A stretch of 64,000 nt of DNA from Maribellus comscasis (GTDB lineage: Bacteria; Bacteroidota; Bacteroidia; Bacteroidales; Prolixibacteraceae): positions 248,001 to 312,000 of the forward strand of contig NZ_CP046401.1 in assembly GCF_009762775.1 (NCBI RefSeq), in the 5' to 3' direction. Each line of letters opens with the position of its first letter. The first letter of the stretch is position 1. Made by a program: the position numbers and the translations under genes. Below are positions 47,361 to 56,419 of the stretch, in pieces. The notes under the pieces are model-generated. The model was given only the letters and a program-made list of their open reading frames with translations, was not told where the DNA came from and searched no databases.

Positions 47361-47765
47361 TTAAAAATTTAATTGCGGCCAGTGAAAAATGAGTATTCCA
47401 ATCGCAATAAAAAAATTGATGGCTATAGCGATTGCTCCCTGGTCGTTTAATTTTTCGTATTTGCCATTCCAAAAAACCAAATAAAGAAAAGAAGAAAAAA
47501 CAGCAGAACCAACGGCAAGAAAATACCAATTGCTATGGCGAGCAAAAACAGTTATTGCAGATACAATAAAACCGATACCTGCGAAAATACAAAAATTACC
47601 TGCGAAAACACGAACCGCCTTTTTTCCAAAAAAAGGAGCAAAAAGCCAGGAATTATCAGGCCATTGCATATGAGGCTGCAACTTGAAAAAACGGGTGCTT
47701 TGTCCAAAATATAAAAAATGGACAAGCCCGTGCAAAATAAAAAAGATTCCGATAATAATTGACAT
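47361..47765 (-). CDS. Small four-helix membrane protein
   Basis: The 134-residue protein has four predicted transmembrane helices. It carries conserved-looking polar residues in LHGLVHFLYFGQ and a Trp/Phe-rich second loop. No catalytic motif is visible. It is of a type widespread in Bacteroidota genomes with no assigned function. It converges 22 bp from the hydrolase gene. Confidence 0.7.
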   Translation of the reverse strand: MSIIIGIFFILHGLVHFLYFGQSTRFFKLQPHMQWPDNSWLFAPFFGKKAVRVFAGNFCIFAGIGFIVSAITVFARHSNWYFLAVGSAVFSSFLYLVFWNGKYEKLNDQGAIAIAINFFIAIGILIFHWPQLNF

Positions 47766-47912
47766 GGTTTGTTATTGATTTATATCCAGTTAAGCACATT
47801 AAATATAACAAAGATTTGATATAATATTGCACTTCATTAGCCGCTAATGAACAAAAAAAGATGTATGTAATCTCAAATTAGTTAGTTTAGGAGAATAAAC
47901 GTACAATACACG

Positions 47913-48971
47913 ATGAAAAACATAAACCTTATTCTAATTCTACTGATAATTTCTGTTTTAGCTTGTAACAGAGAAAAGAAATCTATACCCGAAAGCACTA
48001 TACATCAGGAGATAATGAATCAGGTTTATGAGGAAGTAAAAACTCCTTTTAAATATGGTATTGTATACCAACACCCCGACTCGTCCAAAATGGTCGATTC
48101 TCCGACCATTTTCAGAGAAAATAACAGGTGGTATATGACTTATATCGTATTTGATGGTAATGGTTATGAAACCTGGCTGGCAGAAAGCGACAATCTCCTG
48201 AATTGGGAAACCAAAGGAAAAATATTTTCGTTCACAAAAAATACCTGGGATGCAAACCAAAAGGCGGGATATGTTGCACTGGTTGACATCAAATGGGGGG
48301 GTGACTATTCTGTAAAAAAATTTAAGGACAAATACTGGATGACATATCTGGGAGGAAATACTGCAGGTTACGAAGCCGGGATATTAAAAACAGGTATTGC
48401 CAATTCAACAACACTAACAGACGCTCAGCACTGGAATGTTGCTGATAATCCAATCCTCTCACCTTTGGATAAAAATGCCCGCTGGTTCGAAAATAAAACC
48501 ATTTATAAAAGTTTGGTTATTTATGACAGTTCAAAACAAACGGGACATCCTTTTGTAATGTATTATAATGCAAAGGGGGATACAAGTAATTATGAAAGTA
48601 TAGGAATGGCTGTTTCCGACGATATGATAAACTGGAAACGTTTCGGAGAAAATCCTGTAATAACCAAACACGAAGGAATTTGTGGTGACGCCCAAATCGC
48701 AAAATATAACAATCTCTATATTATGTTTTATTTTGGTGCATTTTGGAAACCGGGAGCTTTTGAACGATTTGCCTGTTCGTATGATTTGGTAAACTGGACC
48801 GAATGGAATGGTCCCGATTTAATTGCTCCCTCTGAAGATTTCGATATACAATATGCACATAAACCATGGGTGATTAAATGGGAAGGTGTTGTTTATCATT
48901 TTTACAATGCGGTTGGAGATAAGGGAAGAGTAATTGCACTCGCCACGTCGAAAAATATTTCTCCTGAATAA
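47913..48971 (+). CDS. Lipoprotein five-bladed beta-propeller glycosidase-like protein
   Basis: The 352-residue protein has its lipobox at VLAC (about Cys18). The propeller pattern repeats as VDSPTIFRENNRWYMTY, YSVKKFKDKYWMTYLGG, HPFVMYYN, CGDAQIAKYNNLYIMFYF and HKPWVIKWEGVVYHFYN, each blade ending in aromatic-rich strands. This architecture is shared by GH43, GH32, GH62, GH117 and GH130, and I cannot place it in one of them with certainty. Asp in VDSP and other blade acids could be catalytic. It is probably a surface sugar-cleaving or phosphorolytic enzyme. It is an orphan, without other glycan genes beside it. Confidence 0.72.
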   Translation: MKNINLILILLIISVLACNREKKSIPESTIHQEIMNQVYEEVKTPFKYGIVYQHPDSSKMVDSPTIFRENNRWYMTYIVFDGNGYETWLAESDNLLNWETKGKIFSFTKNTWDANQKAGYVALVDIKWGGDYSVKKFKDKYWMTYLGGNTAGYEAGILKTGIANSTTLTDAQHWNVADNPILSPLDKNARWFENKTIYKSLVIYDSSKQTGHPFVMYYNAKGDTSNYESIGMAVSDDMINWKRFGENPVITKHEGICGDAQIAKYNNLYIMFYFGAFWKPGAFERFACSYDLVNWTEWNGPDLIAPSEDFDIQYAHKPWVIKWEGVVYHFYNAVGDKGRVIALATSKNISPE

Positions 48972-49047
48972 CAAATTGAATTTTACATATTTCAAAGATT
49001 CTCCTTATTCGAACTGAATTTTAATTTACTTGTTGTTCTCGTAGAGT

Positions 49048-49464
49048 ATGATGCAATATCCACTAATAATATTTGACGGTGTTTGTAATTTATGTAACGG
49101 CGCTGTTGATTTTGTTTTAAGCCGCGACTCCAAAAAGCAATTCCGTTTTGTTGCGCTTCAGTCGGAAGCCGGCGAAAAAGTTTGTCGTGAACTTCAAATT
49201 CCTGCTGAAACAGATTCCGTAATTTTATATTGGAAAAAGGAACTGTTTACTGAATCGGAAGCAGCACTTGAAATTGTTCGTTTACTTCCCGTTCCATGGA
49301 AATGGGCCGCAATATTCAAAATTATTCCAAAAAAACCAAGAGATAAGATTTACCGCTGGATAGCTAAAAACCGTTATCGCTGGTTTGGCCAAAAGCAGAC
49401 GTGTCGTCTTCCCTCCCCTCAGGAGAAACAATTTTTCCCTGAAGCAGCTGACCTAAAATTCTAA
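49048..49464 (+). CDS. DCC-family thiol-disulfide oxidoreductase-like protein (DUF393)
   Basis: This is a 138-residue protein, or 137 if the second of two consecutive ATGs is used. The DUF393 signature IIFDGVCNLCNGAVDFVLSRD holds the CxxC pair, followed by DSVILYWKKELFTESEAAL and a conserved helix containing KIYRWIAKNRYRWFG. The family is thioredoxin-like and of unknown role. Its last 12 bases overlap the convergent DUF4924 gene. Confidence 0.92.
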   Translation: MMQYPLIIFDGVCNLCNGAVDFVLSRDSKKQFRFVALQSEAGEKVCRELQIPAETDSVILYWKKELFTESEAALEIVRLLPVPWKWAAIFKIIPKKPRDKIYRWIAKNRYRWFGQKQTCRLPSPQEKQFFPEAADLKF

Positions 49465-49992
49465 GTCGCCGTCTTCGTATTTTTTATACATTTCCGACAG
49501 CAGTCCCAGCCACCTGCTAATGCGTTTTATCGCTTCTGTTGTTTCATCAGAAATGGTCTTTTTCTGCATCTTTAACAAAAGAAAACCATAAATAGCCGTA
49601 ATGGCCAAATCCACATCATTTTTGGCTTCCTTGTTCTTTTGTTTCAGTTCAGTAATTAAACCTGCTACTGCCTGGTAGGTGCTGACATAACTTCCGTCAA
49701 TTCCGGTTTCTATAAGTTTGAGGTGAATCTGATTTACATCATTTATCAGGTTCACCAAAAACTGCAAATGCCCTTGTTCGCGAATCCCCTCTTTGTCCAT
49801 CATGATAACCAGGTTGCTGTACCAGTCCGTTATCTCTTTTGAGGTATTTTCGTCTACACCGTAGTTTGTCACCAGCTGGTTCTCGATCAGATTCATATCC
49901 AGACGAAAAGCCCGGATTAAATCTTCTACCTGGTAGATATATAAAATATATTCTGCAATATTTTCTTTTCGTTTCTTTTTTGCTACGAGCAT
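49453..49992 (-). CDS. DUF4924 family protein
   Basis: This 179-residue helical protein is found in Bacteroidota. The opening MLVAKKKRKENIAEYILYIY and QVEDLIRAFRLDMNLIENQL is characteristic of DUF4924. There is no signal or membrane span. Function is unknown. It is the last gene of the long minus-strand run from 54834 to 49453 and may share its transcription. Confidence 0.88.
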   Translation of the reverse strand: MLVAKKKRKENIAEYILYIYQVEDLIRAFRLDMNLIENQLVTNYGVDENTSKEITDWYSNLVIMMDKEGIREQGHLQFLVNLINDVNQIHLKLIETGIDGSYVSTYQAVAGLITELKQKNKEAKNDVDLAITAIYGFLLLKMQKKTISDETTEAIKRISRWLGLLSEMYKKYEDGDLEF

Positions 49993-50073
49993 GGTAATCG
50001 TCTTTTAAAATATTCTTTCTGAGGTTTAGAAAGGTTTTCTCCTAATAAGTTCCGGGATAAAGGTATAGAAATT

Positions 50074-50451
50074 TCAGAAGTCAAAAAATTCGTCTAAATC
50101 GCGACGATCCTTTTTGGTTGGCCGGCCGGTTCCTTTTTCACGGGTAATCCAACGCATATTTTTTTGCATTTCAATAATCTCTCGTTCCTCCGGTGGTGTA
50201 ACGTCTTCCAGAAAATCGAGAACAAATTTAGCTGACATCCTTTTTTCGGCCAGCTTTACTACCTTAAAACTCCTCACCACCTGATCTTTTCTAACTTTAA
50301 CAGTTTCTCCGGCATGTACAATACGTGATGGCTTTACAGGCAAATCACCGATAGAAATATGACCTTTACGACAAGCATCAGTAGCCTGGCTTCTCGTTTT
50401 GTAAATACGAACGGCCCATAACCATTTATCCACACGCACATTTTCCGCCAT
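50074..50451 (-). CDS. hslR: S4-domain RNA-binding protein, Hsp15-like
   Basis: The protein has 125 residues. The S4 RNA-binding domain fills the first 60 residues (VRVDKWLWAVRIYKTRSQATDA, KGHISIGDLPVKPSRIVHAGE), and a basic, lysine-rich tail follows. It matches the Hsp15/HslR family, which binds stalled 50S subunits carrying nascent chains. The gene follows pth with no gap, so they form one unit. Confidence 0.88.
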   Translation of the reverse strand: MAENVRVDKWLWAVRIYKTRSQATDACRKGHISIGDLPVKPSRIVHAGETVKVRKDQVVRSFKVVKLAEKRMSAKFVLDFLEDVTPPEEREIIEMQKNMRWITREKGTGRPTKKDRRDLDEFFDF

Positions 50452-51018
50452 CTATTTCTTTTTATTAAAAAAATTCATTGTTCGTTCGATACCAATGGTG
50501 CCAAAACCTTTAATCATTTCAATACAATGATCCAATTTTTCCGGCATTTCCTTTTGTTCGTCTTTGGTCCAGTCACTTAATACATAATCAACCTGAAATC
50601 CTTTGTGGAAATCATCGCCAATGCCAAAACGAAGCCGTGCATAATCATTGCGGCCCAGCACCTGATTAATGTTTTTTAATCCGTTGTGGCCGCCGTCACT
50701 GCCTTTTGCCCTTAGCCGAATCGTTCCAAATGGCAATGCAATATCGTCAACTAACACCAGTATATTTTCAATACCGATATTTTCTTTTTGCATCCAATAG
50801 TTTACTGCCCTGCCACTTAAATTCATATAAGTACTTGGCTTTAACAATATAAATGTGCGGGCTTTAAATTTATACTCAGCTACAAATCCGTATCGCTTGT
50901 CATTAAAACTAATATTGGACGCCTCAGCGAGTGCGTCCAATATTTGAAAGCCAATATTATGGCGAGTATTTTTGTATTCTGGCCCTATATTACCGAGACC
51001 GGCAATTAAGTACTTCAC
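50452..51018 (-). CDS. pth: Peptidyl-tRNA hydrolase
   Basis: This 188-residue enzyme recycles peptidyl-tRNA. The start codon is GTG (complement of 51016-51018), giving [20 protein letters not shown] with the catalytic Asn10 and His20. The catalytic Asp is in [16 protein letters not shown], followed by the binding segment [12 protein letters not shown]. Length is normal. It lies 18 bp after rplY and abuts the Hsp15-like gene, a common translation-quality cluster. Confidence 0.96.
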   Translation of the reverse strand: MKYLIAGLGNIGPEYKNTRHNIGFQILDALAEASNISFNDKRYGFVAEYKFKARTFILLKPSTYMNLSGRAVNYWMQKENIGIENILVLVDDIALPFGTIRLRAKGSDGGHNGLKNINQVLGRNDYARLRFGIGDDFHKGFQVDYVLSDWTKDEQKEMPEKLDHCIEMIKGFGTIGIERTMNFFNKKK

Positions 51019-51036
51019 AGAATTTGTATTTTAAGA

Positions 51037-51684
51037 TTATTCTTCGCTGGCCTGTGTTTCAGTTGCTTCACCTTCAGCTGTTTCGCCTTCAGCGGCTTCA
51101 TCTTCTTCATCTTCAGGAAGTGTTCCCATACCGGCTTTTGCAGCTCTTGAAGTGATCACTGAAACCACCATATTTGATTTGCTGTCCAAAAATTCAATAT
51201 TTTCAGCTTTCAAATCGGCAACTTTTATACTCTGACCAATTGCTAATTTAGTAATGTCGACGTTAATAACATCCGGAAGGTTCTCGGCCAATGCTTTTAC
51301 CTTTAATAAACGGAGGTTTTGTTTGAGTTTACCACCTGATTTTACTCCTTTGGCCAAACCATTTAATTTAACCGGCACTGCAATTTTGACTGGCTTTCCA
51401 TCCAGAACTTTCATAAAATCAACATGAAGAACGATTTCTTCAACAGGATGCCACTGAATATCCTGCATAATGGCCTGATGAGTTTTACCATCGATTTCAA
51501 TATCCACCAAATATACACTGGGTGTATAGATTAATTTTCTTAATTCACTAAAAGGAATTGTAAAGTGTAATACATCTTCTCCGCCATACAATACAGCCGG
51601 AACCAACTTCTCAGCGCGAAGTTTTTTGGCTTCTTTTTTACCTAAGGACTCTCTAACCTGCCCTTTAATTGTTACTGATTTCAT
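51037..51684 (-). CDS. rplY: 50S ribosomal protein L25, Ctc form
   Basis: The protein has 215 residues. The N-terminal 5S-rRNA-binding domain (KGQVRESLGKKEAKKLRAEK and VDIEIDGKTHQAIMQDIQWHP) is followed by the longer beta domain of the Ctc/TL5 class. It ends with a strongly acidic tail (about 190-215, rich in Glu). A short hairpin lies in the leader at 51724-51739. It is cotranscribed with pth and hslR. Confidence 0.95.
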   Translation of the reverse strand: MKSVTIKGQVRESLGKKEAKKLRAEKLVPAVLYGGEDVLHFTIPFSELRKLIYTPSVYLVDIEIDGKTHQAIMQDIQWHPVEEIVLHVDFMKVLDGKPVKIAVPVKLNGLAKGVKSGGKLKQNLRLLKVKALAENLPDVINVDITKLAIGQSIKVADLKAENIEFLDSKSNMVVSVITSRAAKAGMGTLPEDEEDEAAEGETAEGEATETQASEE

Positions 51685-51723
51685 TTGTAATAATTTACGT
51701 TAATAATTATGGTACTCAGTCCT

Positions 51724-51739
51724 TCCCGAAGTTTCGGGA
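51724..51739. repeat. Short inverted repeat in the prs-rplY gap
   Basis: TCCCGA and TCGGGA flank four bases (TCCCGAAGTTTCGGGA), a GC-rich hairpin in an otherwise AT-rich gap. No T-run follows on either strand, so it is not a simple terminator. It may be a leader structure or a dispersed repeat. Confidence 0.45.
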
Positions 51740-51799
51740 CAAACAGCATGCATATTATTAATGCCTCTGCCTATGGAAAAAGCGGTGCAAATATATAAA

Positions 51800-52759
51800 T
51801 TACCTGTAATATAACGAACTAATTGATTGATTTTTATAAACCCGTTGAATAGCTTCACCAAATGCATCAGCTACAGATATATATTTTATCTTTTCACTTT
51901 CAGTTTTTGGATGAATTGAATCGGTAAAATACACTTCAGTTAAAGCAGATTTTTCAATACGCTCAATTGCCGGACCAGAAAGTACACCATGCGCTGCAAA
52001 TGCCCTTACACTTGCGGCCCCTTTGTCTTTCATTAAATTCGCTGCTTTTGTAATCGTGCCGGCTGTATCTATCATATCATCAACAATAATGATGTCTTTG
52101 TCTTTAACATCACCAATTACCGACATACTTCCAACAACATTGGCTTTTGCCCTTGTTTTATGACAAATCACCATTTCGGTTTCCAACATCCTCGCATAGG
52201 TATTAGCGCGTTTTGTTCCACCAACATCAGGCGATGCAATCACAACATTATCCAGTCCCATTTTTTCTATAAAAGGAACAAACATTGCCGAGGCATATAA
52301 ATGATCAACCGGTACATTAAAAAAGCCCTGAATTTGGTCGGCATGTAAATCCAGTGTAATCAGCCGATCGATTCCGGCAACAGATAAAACATCAGCAAAA
52401 AGTTTAGCTCCGATTGAAACACGGGGTTTATCTTTCCTGTCCTGACGGGCAAAGCCAAAATAAGGAACAACAGCAATAATTTTATATGCACTGGCTCTTT
52501 TGGCTGCGTCAATCATCAATAGCAATTCCAGCAAATTATCACCGGGAGGCGGTGTAGATTGTACTATAAATACATGAGATCCACGAATGGTTTCTTCATA
52601 ACAGGGTTCAAATTCGCCATCGGCAAAAACCGGACATGAGGACAACCCCAAATCCACGTTTAAACTGTCACAAATTTTTTCTGTTAAATACCGTGTATTC
52701 CTTCCGGAGAAAATTTTCAAAGGGTGACTTTTACTGCCCATTTCACTATTTTTATTCAT
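51800..52759 (-). CDS. prs: Ribose-phosphate pyrophosphokinase
   Basis: This 319-residue enzyme makes PRPP from ribose 5-phosphate and ATP. The flexible-loop motif GFARQDRKDKPRVSIGAKL, the metal-binding LDLHADQIQGFF and the PRPP-binding signature IIIVDDMIDTAGTITKA are all present. A second ATG (Met7, 52741) is an alternative start. It lies between engB and rplY in the housekeeping cluster. Confidence 0.96.
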   Translation of the reverse strand: MNKNSEMGSKSHPLKIFSGRNTRYLTEKICDSLNVDLGLSSCPVFADGEFEPCYEETIRGSHVFIVQSTPPPGDNLLELLLMIDAAKRASAYKIIAVVPYFGFARQDRKDKPRVSIGAKLFADVLSVAGIDRLITLDLHADQIQGFFNVPVDHLYASAMFVPFIEKMGLDNVVIASPDVGGTKRANTYARMLETEMVICHKTRAKANVVGSMSVIGDVKDKDIIIVDDMIDTAGTITKAANLMKDKGAASVRAFAAHGVLSGPAIERIEKSALTEVYFTDSIHPKTESEKIKYISVADAFGEAIQRVYKNQSISSLYYR

Positions 52760-52776
52760 TAAAATCGAATTTGCTG

Positions 52777-52784
52777 CAAAGTTA
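52777..52784 (-). promoter_or_regulatory. Candidate prs -7 promoter element
   Basis: The minus strand reads TAACTTTG, a perfect TAnnTTTG, 17 bp before the prs ATG. The -33 region is not convincing. Confidence 0.4.
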
Positions 52785-52842
52785 ATAAACTTTGCTATTC
52801 ATATTTTTTGTTGTTAAAAAGTTAGAACATTTCCTTTAAAAC

Positions 52843-53445
52843 TTATTTTGACTCAGAACGATTTGTTGTTTCGATAAAATTCAGAATCTCCGGCTTTCCA
52901 TTTCCCAAAGCAGAAGAAGTAACAAAAAAAACGGGCATTGTTTCCCATGTTTTTAGCATTTCCTCCTGGTAATCTTTTAAATTTTTCTCTTGTTCTTCGG
53001 GTTTTAATTTATCCGCTTTGGTAAATACAATCACAAACGGAATTCCGCTTACGCCCAGCCATTCCATAAACTCCAGATCGGCCTTCTGCGGACTATGCCT
53101 GATATCGATCAACACAAATAAACAATATAAATTTTCGCGTCGAAGAATGTATTTCCGAAGAAACTTTTCCCATTTTAGCCGTTCCGTTTTGGGTACTTTT
53201 GCATAACCGTAACCAGGTAAATCTACAAGATACCACTCTTCATTAATTAAAAAATGATTGATAAGTTGTGTTTTACCTGGCTTTCCTGATGTTTTTGCCA
53301 GCGATTTTTTGTCGGTCAGCATATTTATCAGCGACGACTTTCCAACATTCGAGCGCCCAATAAAAGCGTACTCCGGCCTGTCCGGCTTCGGACATTTTTT
53401 AACATCGGTGTTGCTAACAATAAAACGTGCTTCTTTAATTTCCAT
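52843..53445 (-). CDS. engB: Ribosome-biogenesis GTPase EngB (YihA/YsxC)
   Basis: This 200-residue GTPase is needed for 50S assembly. G1 is [13 protein letters not shown]3 is DLPGYGYA and G4 is FTKADKL, with the family Lys-rich region [16 protein letters not shown]. Length fits. It lies 66 bp downstream of manA and before prs. Confidence 0.96.
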   Translation of the reverse strand: MEIKEARFIVSNTDVKKCPKPDRPEYAFIGRSNVGKSSLINMLTDKKSLAKTSGKPGKTQLINHFLINEEWYLVDLPGYGYAKVPKTERLKWEKFLRKYILRRENLYCLFVLIDIRHSPQKADLEFMEWLGVSGIPFVIVFTKADKLKPEEQEKNLKDYQEEMLKTWETMPVFFVTSSALGNGKPEILNFIETTNRSESK

Positions 53446-53511
53446 TTCTGAAAATTAATTTAATGATTTTACTTCCTGAATTTAATGAAAAAAAGGAAGA
53501 TATGGAATTTT

Positions 53512-54495
53512 CTACTTTATGTAAACTTCAAGTGTTTTTACACCGGATGAAAGCGGCTTCAACTTATAGGTTTCCAGACTTGCAGGAATTAAAACTGTTT
53601 CGCCTTTTTTCACCTGTTCCTTTCCGTCCTCAAATTCAACTTCAAACTCACCGTCAAGATTCATATAAATTATAAATGAATCAAGCTGGTTATATTCTTT
53701 TTCAAGCATTTTGTCAAATTCAAGGAAATTTGTTGTAAAATACCCGCAGCTTACAATCTCAGATGACGCGTTTTTCTCCTTCGTATACTTTGTTTTGTAA
53801 TCTTCTTTATACGAAAAATCAATGGCATCGAGGGCCAAATCAACATGTAATTCTCTTTCGTTACCGTTGGCATCCTTTCGGTTGTAATCAAAAATACGAT
53901 AGGTCACATCCGAGGTTTGCTGGATTTCAGCAACAAGAGCACCCTTTCCAATCGCATGGACACGTCCTGCAGGAATAAAGAAAACATCGCCTTCAAAAAC
54001 TTTGTCGTAATGAAGCAAGTCCATTAATTTCCCGGAACTAAAATATTCAAGGTATTTTTCCTTTGTCACTTCTTGGTTAAACCCCGAGTTTATCAGTGCG
54101 CCGTTCTCAGCACCGACAACATACCACATTTCAGTTTTCCCAAAAGCATTGTGCCGTTTTTTTGACAGTTCATCATTCGGGTGAACCTGCACCGACAAAT
54201 CATCAGCAGCATCAATAAATTTGATAAGCAGCGGGAACTCAACTCCAAACTTTTTAAAAACTTTATCCCCCACTAAGTCACCCATATATATTTCAACCAG
54301 TTCCTGTAAATTATTTCCGGCAAGAAATCCGTTCGACACTTCTGAAATACTTCCTTCCACGCCCGAAATCTCCCAACTCTCACCACAATTGGAAAGTGAA
54401 CCGTAATCTTTATTCAGCAACGACTTCATTCGGTTCCCCCCCCAAATCTTTTCATGATAAAGGGGTTTAAATTTTAAAGGATATAAACCACTCAT
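53512..54495 (-). CDS. manA: Mannose-6-phosphate isomerase, class I
   Basis: This 327-residue cupin-fold zinc enzyme interconverts mannose 6-phosphate and fructose 6-phosphate. Zinc ligands are in VQVHPNDELSK (about residues 100-110) and in the signature FFIPAGRVHAIGKGALVAEIQ (about 170). YRIFDYNRKDANG is the usual follow-on. Length fits the short Bacillus-type form. It is upstream of engB in the same direction. Confidence 0.95.
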   Translation of the reverse strand: MSGLYPLKFKPLYHEKIWGGNRMKSLLNKDYGSLSNCGESWEISGVEGSISEVSNGFLAGNNLQELVEIYMGDLVGDKVFKKFGVEFPLLIKFIDAADDLSVQVHPNDELSKKRHNAFGKTEMWYVVGAENGALINSGFNQEVTKEKYLEYFSSGKLMDLLHYDKVFEGDVFFIPAGRVHAIGKGALVAEIQQTSDVTYRIFDYNRKDANGNERELHVDLALDAIDFSYKEDYKTKYTKEKNASSEIVSCGYFTTNFLEFDKMLEKEYNQLDSFIIYMNLDGEFEVEFEDGKEQVKKGETVLIPASLETYKLKPLSSGVKTLEVYIK

Positions 54496-54534
54496 TTTGT
54501 TTACTTTTTAAAAATTGATACAAGAAAAACAGTA

Positions 54535-54834
54535 TTAAAACTCATAATCTACGGCAGCACGTGCCGAAGTGGTCTCACCAATCCGCTTCACCACCTTCAA
54601 ATGCTCGGGATGAACGCGATAAACATCCAAATCCTCAAGTGACTCAAAATGAGAAATTAAAACAAGATCGTAACTTTTGGCTTCAAGCTCGTAATTAACA
54701 CCAACCTCAAGGTATTTTACTTCTTCAATTTTTCCCTTTAACCCTTCAAGAGCAGATTTCAATTCTGCTATCACAGCCTGTTTTTCCTGTTTTGAATAGT
54801 CATTCAGCTTAAAAAGAACTACGTGATTAATCAT
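54535..54834 (-). CDS. Dabb (dimeric alpha/beta-barrel stress protein) family
   Basis: The 99-residue protein matches the Dabb fold: it opens MINHVVLFKLNDYSKQ and then has helices and strands (EEVKYLEVGVNYE, YDLVLISHFESLEDLDVYRVHPEH). Related proteins are stress-induced or act as small cyclases. It is the first gene of the minus-strand run leading to manA. Confidence 0.88.
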   Translation of the reverse strand: MINHVVLFKLNDYSKQEKQAVIAELKSALEGLKGKIEEVKYLEVGVNYELEAKSYDLVLISHFESLEDLDVYRVHPEHLKVVKRIGETTSARAAVDYEF

Positions 54835-54952
54835 TACTGTCTATTTTTTGTATCTTGTATTTTTATCGCTGCGAAAATAGTGTTTTCTTAGCGGTACGTT
54901 TTAAAACCGACGTCATTAATTAGTTAAATATAACAATAAACTTTCAAAGAAA

Positions 54953-55567
54953 ATGCTCGTAATTGGCATTGCCGGCGGCACAGGATCAGGAAAAACAACC
55001 GTGGTAAAAAAAATAACCGAACAGTTTCCCAAAAAGGAAGTTGCCGTTTTGTCTCACGATTCCTATTATTTTGACAACAGTGATTTAAGCCTGGAAGAAA
55101 GACGAAAAAAAAATTTCGACCACCCGGATTCAATTGAGTTTGATTTAATGATTGAACATGTAAAAAAGCTAAAACGCGGAGAGAATATACAAGAACCAAT
55201 TTATTCATTTATTACCTGTACCCGCTCAAAGGAAACCAACCTGATTAAACCGCAAAAAGTTCTGATAATTGAAGGAATTTTATGTTTGACCAGCAAAGCG
55301 CTCCGTAACTTAATGGATATAAAAGTTTTTGTCGACTGCGACTCTGATATCCGTTTATCAAGGGTAATAATGCGTGATATTCTCGAACGGGGAAGAAATG
55401 TAAAACAGGTGCTGACGCGTTACGAAAAAACAGTTCGCCCGAGCCATATACAATTTATTGAACCAACTAAAAGATTTGCTGATATTATTATTCCCCAGGG
55501 AGGGATGAACCAGGTTGCAATTAATATTTTAACCAATCATATAAACCAAACACTAAAAACGTTATAA
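54953..55567 (+). CDS. udk: Uridine kinase
   Basis: This 204-residue enzyme phosphorylates uridine and cytidine. The P-loop is GIAGGTGSGKTTVVKK near the N-terminus. SHDSYYFDNSDLSLEERRKK and NFDHPDSIEFDLM follow, then EGILCLTSKALRNLMDIKVFVD, all typical of the family. It is directly followed by the exonuclease gene (stop and ATG abutting at 55568). Confidence 0.96.
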   Translation: MLVIGIAGGTGSGKTTVVKKITEQFPKKEVAVLSHDSYYFDNSDLSLEERRKKNFDHPDSIEFDLMIEHVKKLKRGENIQEPIYSFITCTRSKETNLIKPQKVLIIEGILCLTSKALRNLMDIKVFVDCDSDIRLSRVIMRDILERGRNVKQVLTRYEKTVRPSHIQFIEPTKRFADIIIPQGGMNQVAINILTNHINQTLKTL

Positions 55568-56290
55568 ATGCTTGAAAATTTGAACATTGAAGAAATTTTA
55601 TTTCTCGACATTGAAACAGTTCCACTGGCTCCGGAATACGGAGAATTAACAGAAAAATGGAAAGAATTGTGGGAACACAAAATGCAATACCACATTACCA
55701 ATGGGGAACCTGCTGAAGATTTATATGATCGTGCGGGAATTTATGCCGAATTTGGAAAGATTATCTGTATCTCAGCAGGATATGTAACACAAAAAAAAGG
55801 CGAGCCTTTTTTCAGGGTAAAATCATTTTACGATGATGATGAAAAAAAACTAATAAAAAACTTTTTTAATGCCTGGAAAAAATTTGCGCAAGCAGGCAAA
55901 AGGAGACTTTGTGCGCATAACGGACAGGAATTTGATTTCCCCTATATTGCCCGGCGCGCATTGGTAAATAGCGTTCCCCTGCCTAAAATTCTGGATATTG
56001 CAGGAGCAAAACCATGGGAAATAAAAGAGCAGTTAATTGATACACTCCAGCTATGGAAATTTGGCGATTACAAACACTATACTTCGCTCTCTCTTCTGTG
56101 TGAATTATTTAACATTCCAACCCCAAAGGATGATATTGATGGAAGCCAGGTAGCCAAAATTTACTGGGAAGAAAATGATATCGACCGTATTATTCGTTAC
56201 TGTGAAAAAGACACACTTGCAGTTGCCAACCTTTTACTAAAATATAAAGGAGACAAAATAATACCTTTTGAAAACCTGGTTAGCGTCTAG
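55568..56290 (+). CDS. DEDD-family 3'-5' exonuclease (PolB-like)
   Basis: The 240-residue protein has catalytic acids in motif I ILFLDIETVP, motif II CAHNGQEFDFPYIARRAL and motif III YCEKDTLAVANLLLKY. This matches the predicted 3'-5' exonuclease family related to the proofreading domain of family-B polymerases, here as a stand-alone protein. It probably trims DNA or RNA, with unknown substrate. It has no spacer from udk, so the two are cotranscribed. Confidence 0.88.
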   Translation: MLENLNIEEILFLDIETVPLAPEYGELTEKWKELWEHKMQYHITNGEPAEDLYDRAGIYAEFGKIICISAGYVTQKKGEPFFRVKSFYDDDEKKLIKNFFNAWKKFAQAGKRRLCAHNGQEFDFPYIARRALVNSVPLPKILDIAGAKPWEIKEQLIDTLQLWKFGDYKHYTSLSLLCELFNIPTPKDDIDGSQVAKIYWEENDIDRIIRYCEKDTLAVANLLLKYKGDKIIPFENLVSV

Positions 56291-56419
56291 CAAACGTGAT
56301 TTACAACCAACTGTTAATCAAACCAAAAACAAGAACAGGTATTTTATCACCAGTCGTCGAAAAAACGAGTTTTTTGTATTTCTTTTTTTTCTATCTTTCG
56401 CCGCTTTTTATTGAAAAAA

